Below are positions 51,450 to 58,614 of a stretch of DNA of 58,614 nt, in pieces. Source of the stretch: Actinomycetes bacterium (GTDB lineage: Bacteria > Actinomycetota > Acidimicrobiia > Acidimicrobiales > RAAP-2); assembly GCA_021810205.1 (NCBI GenBank), contig JAJZJC010000005.1, positions 1 through 58,614 of the forward strand, written 5' to 3'. A model generated the notes under the pieces. It worked only from the letters and a program-made list of their open reading frames with translations. It did no database searches and was not told where the DNA came from. The translations under genes and the position numbers were made by a program. Within the stretch, counting starts at the first letter, position 1. The number at the start of each line of letters is the position of its first letter.

Positions 51450-53863
51450 CGCCGTCTCGGCCGCCTGCTGCGCCCCCCGCCGCGGCGGTCGCCGCCGCCC
51501 TGGCCGCCATCGCCGCGCGGGGGGCTCGACGCCACGGCCGGACCGAGGTCACCGAGGTCGGCCACGAGCTCAGCCTCGAACGCGTCCTCGAAGGACACCT
51601 GCGCCCGTTGGGCGACGCCGTCGGCGTCCCCGGCACTCGCGCCCGAACTGGCACCCGCGCCCTCTCCGTCGCCACGAGCTTGGACGAGGGAGAGGGAGAC
51701 CTTCCCCTGCGGATCGATGTCGTCGACGCGCACCTCGAGCGGCTGGCCGAGCGTCACCACCGACTCTGCCTGCTCGACGCGCTTGCCGCCGGCGAGCGGC
51801 GAGAGCTTGGAGATGTGGAGCAGGCCGTCGCGTCCCGGGAGGATGTTCACGAATGCACCGAACTTGGTCACGTTCACGACCTTGCCCGAGTACACCGCGC
51901 CCACCTCGGCCGTGGGCGGTGTCAGGATCAACTCGATCCGTCGGCGCGCTTCTTCGACCGCGTTGCCGTCCTTGGCACCGATGGTGACCGTGCCGACCAT
52001 GCCGTCGTCGTCCACGGCGATGTCCGCACCGGTCTCCTGCTGCAGCGTATTGATCACCTTGCCCTTCGGGCCGATGACCTCGCCGATCTTGTCGATCGGG
52101 ATCTGCATCGAGACGATCTTGGGCGCACTCAGCGCCACGTGGTCGCGGGGCTCCGCGATGGTGTCGTGCATCACACCCAAGATCGTGAGGCGCGCCTCCT
52201 TGGCCTGGCGAAGGGCCTGGGCAAGGACGTCGGCGGGCAGGCCGTCGATCTTGGTGTCGAGCTGGAGGGCCGTCACGGCGTCCGCGGTGCCAGCCACCTT
52301 GAAGTCCATGTCGCCGAAGGCGTCCTCGGCGCCGAGGATGTCGGTCAAGGTGACATAGGCGCCCTCGTCGTGGACGAGGCCCATGGCGATGCCGGCCACC
52401 GGCGCCTTGATGGGCACACCCGCCGCCATGAGCGAGAGGGTCGACGCGCAGACCGAGGCCATCGACGTCGAGCCGTTCGAAGACAAGACGTCGGAGACGA
52501 GGCGGAGCGCGTATGGGAATTCGTCCTTCGGCGGGATCACCGGCAGCAAGGCCCGCTCGGCGAGCAGGCCGTGGCCGATCTCCCGGCGCTTCGGACCGCG
52601 CATGAAGCCGGTCTCCCCCGTCGAGTACGGAGGGAAGTTGTAGTGGTGCATGTAACGCTTGGAGACATCGGGCGAGATGGTGTCGAGCATCTGGTCCATC
52701 CGCGGCATACCAAGGGTGCAGACGTTCAGCACCTGGGTCTCACCGCGCTGGAAGAGCGACGAACCGTGCGCGGTCGGGAAGAGGTCGACTTCGGCCGAGA
52801 GCGGCCTGATCTGCGACGTCGTCCTACCGTCGATGCGCAGGCCCTCCTCGACGATGCGCTTGCGCACCAGCTTCTTGTTCAGCGCCCGCAGCGCGGCGGT
52901 GATCTCGCGCTCACGCTCGAAGAACTCGGGGCCGAGCTCAGCGACGACCGCCGCGCTCACCTCGTCGGTCGCCGCGTTCCGCTGTGCCTTGTCGGCGATC
53001 GCGATCACCTTGCCGACCCGCTCGGTGGCAACCTCTTGGACTCGCGCCCAGACGTCGTCGCCGTAGTCCGAGTACGTCTGGAACGGAACCGGCTCGATCG
53101 GCCCGCGCGCCTCGACCATGCGGGCCACCAGCTCGCGCTGGAGGTTGATCGACTCGCGGATCCAGGTCTTGGCCGACTCGAGGCCCTCGGCGAGCACCTC
53201 CTCGTTGACCTTGGGAGCGCCGTCTTCGTAGAACCTCCAGGAGCGCTCGGTACCGCCGGCCTCGACCATCATGATGGCGATCTCGGCGTCTGCGTCCTTC
53301 GACAGCGCACGACCGGCGACGACGAGCTCGAAGGTCGAGTCGTCTCCCTGCTCGAACGTGGGGTGCGGGACCCAATCGCCCTCGGTCGAGTACGCGATGC
53401 GCGCCGCACCGATGGGGCCGTCGAAGGGGATGCCCGAGATCATGAGGGCGGCGGACGCCGCGTTGATCGCGAGCACGTCGTGGGGGTTCTCTTGGTCCGC
53501 GCCGAACACGGTGCCCACGATGTGCACCTCGTTGCGGAAGCCCTTGGGAAACGACGGGCGCAACGGGCGATCGATCAGCCGGCAGGTCAAGATCGCCTGG
53601 TCGGACGCCTTGCCCTCACGGCGGAAGAAGGAGCCGGGGATCTTGCCCGCGGCATACGCGCGCTCTTCGATATCGACGGTCAGCGGGAAGAAGTCGGTAC
53701 CCTCGCGCACCGATCGGGCTGCGACGGCGGTCGCCAGGACGACGGTGTCGCCGATGCGGCCGAGGACCGCGCCGTCTGCCTGTTGCGCGAGCTTGCCCGC
53801 CTCGAACGACATGGTGCGGTCGGTGCCACTGATCGGCGCCGACACGGAAATGGCCTCAGCCAC
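51446..53863 (-). CDS. pnp: polyribonucleotide nucleotidyltransferase
   Basis: About 805 residues. Two RNase PH cores (about 1-220 and 320-560) are present, the second with GETQVLNVCTLG and FPPYSTGETGFM. The KH domain has IGPKGKVINTLQQETGADI (about 590) and S1 has GKVVNVTKFGAFVNILPGRD (about 655). The tail after about 740 is Gly/Arg-rich. It degrades RNA from the 3' end with phosphate. AAAGGAG before GTG 53863 fixes the start. It follows rpsO across a strong hairpin. Confidence 0.97.
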   Translation of the reverse strand: MAEAISVSAPISGTDRTMSFEAGKLAQQADGAVLGRIGDTVVLATAVAARSVREGTDFFPLTVDIEERAYAAGKIPGSFFRREGKASDQAILTCRLIDRPLRPSFPKGFRNEVHIVGTVFGADQENPHDVLAINAASAALMISGIPFDGPIGAARIAYSTEGDWVPHPTFEQGDDSTFELVVAGRALSKDADAEIAIMMVEAGGTERSWRFYEDGAPKVNEEVLAEGLESAKTWIRESINLQRELVARMVEARGPIEPVPFQTYSDYGDDVWARVQEVATERVGKVIAIADKAQRNAATDEVSAAVVAELGPEFFEREREITAALRALNKKLVRKRIVEEGLRIDGRTTSQIRPLSAEVDLFPTAHGSSLFQRGETQVLNVCTLGMPRMDQMLDTISPDVSKRYMHHYNFPPYSTGETGFMRGPKRREIGHGLLAERALLPVIPPKDEFPYALRLVSDVLSSNGSTSMASVCASTLSLMAAGVPIKAPVAGIAMGLVHDEGAYVTLTDILGAEDAFGDMDFKVAGTADAVTALQLDTKIDGLPADVLAQALRQAKEARLTILGVMHDTIAEPRDHVALSAPKIVSMQIPIDKIGEVIGPKGKVINTLQQETGADIAVDDDGMVGTVTIGAKDGNAVEEARRRIELILTPPTAEVGAVYSGKVVNVTKFGAFVNILPGRDGLLHISKLSPLAGGKRVEQAESVVTLGQPLEVRVDDIDPQGKVSLSLVQARGDGEGAGASSGASAGDADGVAQRAQVSFEDAFEAELVADLGDLGPAVASSPPRGDGGQGGGDRRGGGRSRRPRRR

Positions 53864-53985
53864 CGGTACTCCTTTGTCTGTGGGGCAGGGCTGCGGCCGG
53901 TTCCCAGTGGTCGACCACCCCGGCAGCTCCCGGGTGATCGGCGACTGGCAGCCGACGTCGCGGCGCGCCCATCTGTTTTGTGCCA

Positions 53986-54010
53986 CCGCCCGACCACGGG
54001 GGTCGGGCGG
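53986..54010 (-). terminator. strong hairpin in the rpsO-pnp spacer
   Basis: CCGCCCGACC and GGTCGGGCGG form a perfect 10-bp stem with a 5-base loop, 8 bases after the rpsO stop. No T run follows, so it is more likely a processing or attenuation structure than a full terminator, like the RNase III site in this spacer of E. coli. Confidence 0.65.
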
Positions 54011-54018
54011 TTCGTGTG

Positions 54019-54276
54019 CTAGCGGCGGATCCCGAGGCGGCCGATGATCGAACGGTATCGCTCCACGTCGTTGTCCCGGACGTAGTCCAAGAGCCGACGA
54101 CGGCGGCCGATCAGCTTCATCAGTCCACGGCGCGTGTGGTGATCGCCCTTGTGGATTTTCAGGTGCTCCGTGAGATGCGAGATCCGATCGGTGAGGAGCG
54201 CGATCTGCACTTCAGGCGAACCGGTGTCCGTCTCGTGGAGCCGGTGGTCGGTGATGATGACCTGCTTCTCGGGCAT
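54019..54276 (-). CDS. rpsO: 30S ribosomal protein S15
   Basis: About 85 residues. [20 protein letters not shown], then [20 protein letters not shown], is the S15 signature; the protein binds 16S rRNA and helps start assembly of the platform. The N-terminus ([12 protein letters not shown]) is a few residues shorter and different from the usual MALTKEQK type, but the ATG is preceded by GAGGT at about 11 bases. It lies between ribF and pnp, as in many bacteria. Confidence 0.95.
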   Translation of the reverse strand: MPEKQVIITDHRLHETDTGSPEVQIALLTDRISHLTEHLKIHKGDHHTRRGLMKLIGRRRRLLDYVRDNDVERYRSIIGRLGIRR

Positions 54277-54370
54277 GTAAGACCAGACCTCGGGATTCCT
54301 TCGGGGCAACGGGCACGGCACCGCGCCGCAGCCCTGTGCAACGTTAGCACCTGCGACGGGCTCGAGGGCC

Positions 54371-55348
54371 TCAGCCGCAGACGATGGCCCGGGTCTGCGC
54401 CAGGTCGTCGTGCATCTGGACCACGAGGTCCTCGACCCGCTCGAACCGGCGTTCCTCCCGCAGGCGCGTGAGGAAGGACACCGCCACCCGTTCGCCATAG
54501 AGGTCACCGGAGAAGTCGAGCAGGTGCGCCTCGAGCAGCGGACGCACGGTGCTGCCCGGGAGCGTGCCGCCTGGTCCCGAGGCGGGCTCGTAGAAGGTCG
54601 GTCGGCGACCCACCGAGATGGCAGCCGCGTACGACGACCCGTCCGCGCGGCGGCATCGGCCCGCGTAGATGCCGACGGCGGGCAAGGCGAGCCAGTCGGG
54701 AACAGCCACGTTGGCGGTGGGGACTCCCAGCTCCGCGCCGCCTCGGCCATCGCCGTGGACGACGGCGCCTCGAACCTCATGGGGTCTTGCCAGGAGCGCC
54801 GCCGCCGACGCCACGTCGCCCTCGGCCAAGAGCCCCCGGATCCGCGTCGAGGAGACCACGCCGCCATGCCCAGCGGCAGGCGTGGCGAGGGGCACGCCGA
54901 CCACGTCGAAGCCCCGGGCCGCCCCGAGCGTCTGGAGCACCCCGACGTCGCCGTGCCGGCCGCGGCCGAAGTGGAAGTCCTCTCCAACCACCACGGTGCG
55001 TGCCCCGAGCGCGCCGACGAGCACCGCATCGACGAAGCCCTCGGCCTCTTCGGCCGCGCGCGAGGCGTCGAAGTGCATCACGACGGTGACGTCGGCGCCG
55101 CATGCGGCGAGCAGCTCGTACTTCTGTTCGGGGTCCGTGAGCAGCGCCGGCGCCAAGGCAGGCCGGGTCACCGTCGCTGGGTGGCGGTCGAAGGTCAGCA
55201 CGACGGCGGGAACGCCGAGCGCGTCCGCGCGCTCGGCGAGCACCCTGAGCAACAGGCGGTGGCCGAGGTGGACACCGTCGTAGGCGCCGATGGTGACGGC
55301 AGAGCCGATCGCGCCGAGGTTCGCTTCCTCGAGGGGCACGACCTGCAC
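54371..55348 (-). CDS. ribF: bifunctional riboflavin kinase/FMN adenylyltransferase
   Basis: About 325 residues. The N-terminal adenylyltransferase has [17 protein letters not shown] (about 17-33) and [14 protein letters not shown], and SSTRIRGLL. The C-terminal kinase (about 190-315) has GVPTANV and [18 protein letters not shown]. It makes FMN and FAD. The usual FDGVH reads YDGVH here, a mild change. It starts with ATG 30 bases after truB and is part of the infB-rbfA-truB-ribF-rpsO series. Confidence 0.95.
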   Translation of the reverse strand: MQVVPLEEANLGAIGSAVTIGAYDGVHLGHRLLLRVLAERADALGVPAVVLTFDRHPATVTRPALAPALLTDPEQKYELLAACGADVTVVMHFDASRAAEEAEGFVDAVLVGALGARTVVVGEDFHFGRGRHGDVGVLQTLGAARGFDVVGVPLATPAAGHGGVVSSTRIRGLLAEGDVASAAALLARPHEVRGAVVHGDGRGGAELGVPTANVAVPDWLALPAVGIYAGRCRRADGSSYAAAISVGRRPTFYEPASGPGGTLPGSTVRPLLEAHLLDFSGDLYGERVAVSFLTRLREERRFERVEDLVVQMHDDLAQTRAIVCG

Positions 55349-55378
55349 GCCCCGGAGGATAGGCCGCCCAGAGGAAGG

Positions 55379-56269
55379 TCAGCGCGAGGCGAGCACCACC
55401 GCGGGGCGCATGGCGTGCTTCCCCGAGGACTCGTAGACCGCGAGCAGCCGACCGGTCGGGTCCACCACTGCCCACGGCCCCTCGCCGGCCGCACCGAGCG
55501 ACGCGCGGTCGAGCGGCCTGCCACGCGAGACGAAGACGGCGGTCTGCGCGTCGACGGCGACGCAGTCGAGGTCCCGCACCGCGTCGGCGGGCGAGCGTAG
55601 CGACGACGGCTCGAGCGCCCCGACGCGCGTTGCCTCTTGCACGCCGAACGAGCCCACACGCGTGCGGCGCAACGCCCGCAGATGTGCGCCGCCGCCGAGC
55701 AGGTGACCGAGGTCCGCGGCCAGCGTGCGCACGTAGGTCCCCGAGGAGCACTCGACCGACGCGGCGAACACGCCAGGCTCGCCGGTCTCTTCGAGATCGA
55801 AGCGGTAGACGCACACCGGGCGCGGGGGCCGTTCCACCTCGAGGCCCTGGCGAGCCAGCTCGTGCAGCCTACGGCCGCCGATCTTGACGGCAGAGACCAT
55901 GGGGGGAACCTGCTCTATGTGCCCGGTGAGACGCGTCGCGGCCTCTCGCGCCTCGGCGAGGGAGACCGACGACATGTCCCATTCGCCCACGACCGCGCCC
56001 GACGCGTCGAGGCTGTCGGTCGCGACGCCGAGCACGATCTCGGCGTTGTACTCCTTGCGCAAGCCGGTGAGGAAGCGAAGCAGGCGCGTCACCCGCCCGA
56101 GCCCCACCAACAAGACACCCGTCGCATCGGGATCGAGGGTGCCGGCGTGGCCGACGCGGCGCTGCCCGAAGATCGAGCGCGTCCGCGCGACCACGTCGTG
56201 CGAGGTCCATCCCGGCTCCTTGTCCACGACGACGAGACCGGTCGGCCCGACGACGGGCGAAGGGCTCAC
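55379..56269 (-). CDS. truB: tRNA pseudouridine(55) synthase
   Basis: About 296 residues. The catalytic aspartate is in GHAGTLDPDATGVLLVGLG (about 41-59), with KEYNAEIVLG and PPMVSAVKIGGRRLHELAR following. A PUA-like C-terminal part ends the protein. It makes pseudouridine at position 55 of tRNA T loops. The GTG start overlaps the rbfA stop (GTGA), giving translational coupling. Confidence 0.96.
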   Translation of the reverse strand: MSPSPVVGPTGLVVVDKEPGWTSHDVVARTRSIFGQRRVGHAGTLDPDATGVLLVGLGRVTRLLRFLTGLRKEYNAEIVLGVATDSLDASGAVVGEWDMSSVSLAEAREAATRLTGHIEQVPPMVSAVKIGGRRLHELARQGLEVERPPRPVCVYRFDLEETGEPGVFAASVECSSGTYVRTLAADLGHLLGGGAHLRALRRTRVGSFGVQEATRVGALEPSSLRSPADAVRDLDCVAVDAQTAVFVSRGRPLDRASLGAAGEGPWAVVDPTGRLLAVYESSGKHAMRPAVVLASR

Positions 56270-56673
56270 GTGGGCTTCGGACCGCGCGCTGTCGGTCCGG
56301 GGGCGGCCGCGCGCGTGCGGCGCGCGGCACGCTCTTCGCCCAGGCGCCGGAGGATCTCTTCGACCCGCGCGCCCGCCGAGACCGCCGGGTCCGCGCTGAA
56401 GGCGAGCCGGGGCGTGCGCTTGATGCGCACCTGCTGACCGACTGCACGCTGGATCTGGGCTCGCCGCTCTTCGAGTGCCCTCGCCGCCTCTTCGCCGAGC
56501 GTGCCCACGTAGACGGTCGCGGCCCGCAGGTCCGGGCTCACTTCGACCGAGGTCACCGTCACCAGCCGGAGCCGCTCGTCGGCGTCGGCAAGGCGCTCGA
56601 TCTCCTCGGCCACCACTTGGCGGAGCACTTCGTTCACCCGGAGCGTCCGGGGATAGTCACGGCCGGAGGGCAT
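56266..56673 (-). CDS. rbfA: ribosome-binding factor A
   Basis: About 135 residues. RTLRVNEVLRQVVAEEIERL at the N-terminus and VTVTSVEVSPDLRAATVYVG form the KH-like fold; RTPRLAFSADPAVSAGARVE closes the core. It helps the 30S subunit mature, binding near the 16S 5' end. A basic Ala/Arg-rich tail follows. It lies 7 bases after infB and overlaps truB. Confidence 0.95.
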   Translation of the reverse strand: MPSGRDYPRTLRVNEVLRQVVAEEIERLADADERLRLVTVTSVEVSPDLRAATVYVGTLGEEAARALEERRAQIQRAVGQQVRIKRTPRLAFSADPAVSAGARVEEILRRLGEERAARRTRAAAPGPTARGPKPT

Positions 56674-56680
56674 CGCGACC

Positions 56681-58614
<1,934 letters not shown>

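Noticed and set aside
51608-54022. Plus-strand frame of 804 codons over pnp
   Set aside because: Antisense to a universally conserved gene; no similarity to any family.

Overview
The window is very GC-rich, uses GTG starts freely, and is packed with overlapping stop/start codons (GTGA, ATGA, TTGA). The right-hand half carries the order infB-rbfA-truB-ribF-rpsO-pnp-M16 protease-dapB, dapA-rnj, ftsK, miaB-miaA-dapF-hflX, then lexA/LysM gene/nrdR. From general knowledge this is the long conserved actinobacterial block (compare Mycobacterium, infB to nrdR), here without recA/recX between ftsK and miaB. An actinobacterium is therefore likely. A genuine FliG and a DapD of the E. coli type argue against a mycobacterium or streptomycete; I infer a deep-branching class such as Acidimicrobiia, with moderate confidence.

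Left part (1-18.2 kb), accessory and mixed: a tRNA-Val; an exonuclease/zinc alcohol dehydrogenase pair; a PGY-rich membrane protein; an operon of PLP decarboxylase, dienelactone hydrolase and agmatinase-family hydrolase; a tRNA-Cys; a SHOCT membrane protein; a secreted beta-propeller protein with cell-wall-binding repeats; a lone ABC ATPase; a triple-PAS GGDEF-EAL protein; an orphan fliG; a PadR regulator; and a methyltransferase whose 3' end overlaps a DUF6314 gene coupled to bioY.

Middle (18.2-27 kb): glnD and a DUF2332 gene on the plus strand, then a minus-strand chain LysM protein-nrdR-LmbE deacetylase-dinB, divergent from lexA. The roughly 200 bp lexA/LysM spacer contains four SOS boxes and two convincing sigma-70-like promoters. 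This is the most informative regulatory region seen: it suggests an SOS operon running from a putative division inhibitor to DNA polymerase IV.

Right part (27-58.6 kb), housekeeping, almost all on the minus strand: the diaminopimelate/lysine pathway (dapA, B, C, D, E, F) in three pieces, thrB, tRNA modification (miaA, miaB, truB), RNA decay (pnp, rnj), ribosome and translation factors (rpsO, rbfA, infB, hflX), ribF, ftsK, a D-Ala-D-Ala carboxypeptidase, a YfhO-type membrane protein, and an island of two TetR regulators with a ferritin-like diiron protein. One plus-strand gene (siderophore-interacting protein) interrupts this run. infB runs off the right edge.

No insertion sequence, prophage, CRISPR array or rRNA was seen. 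Short tandem repeats of 9-15 bp are unusually frequent, several of them in frame inside conserved enzymes. All function calls come from reading motifs by eye; no database search was possible.
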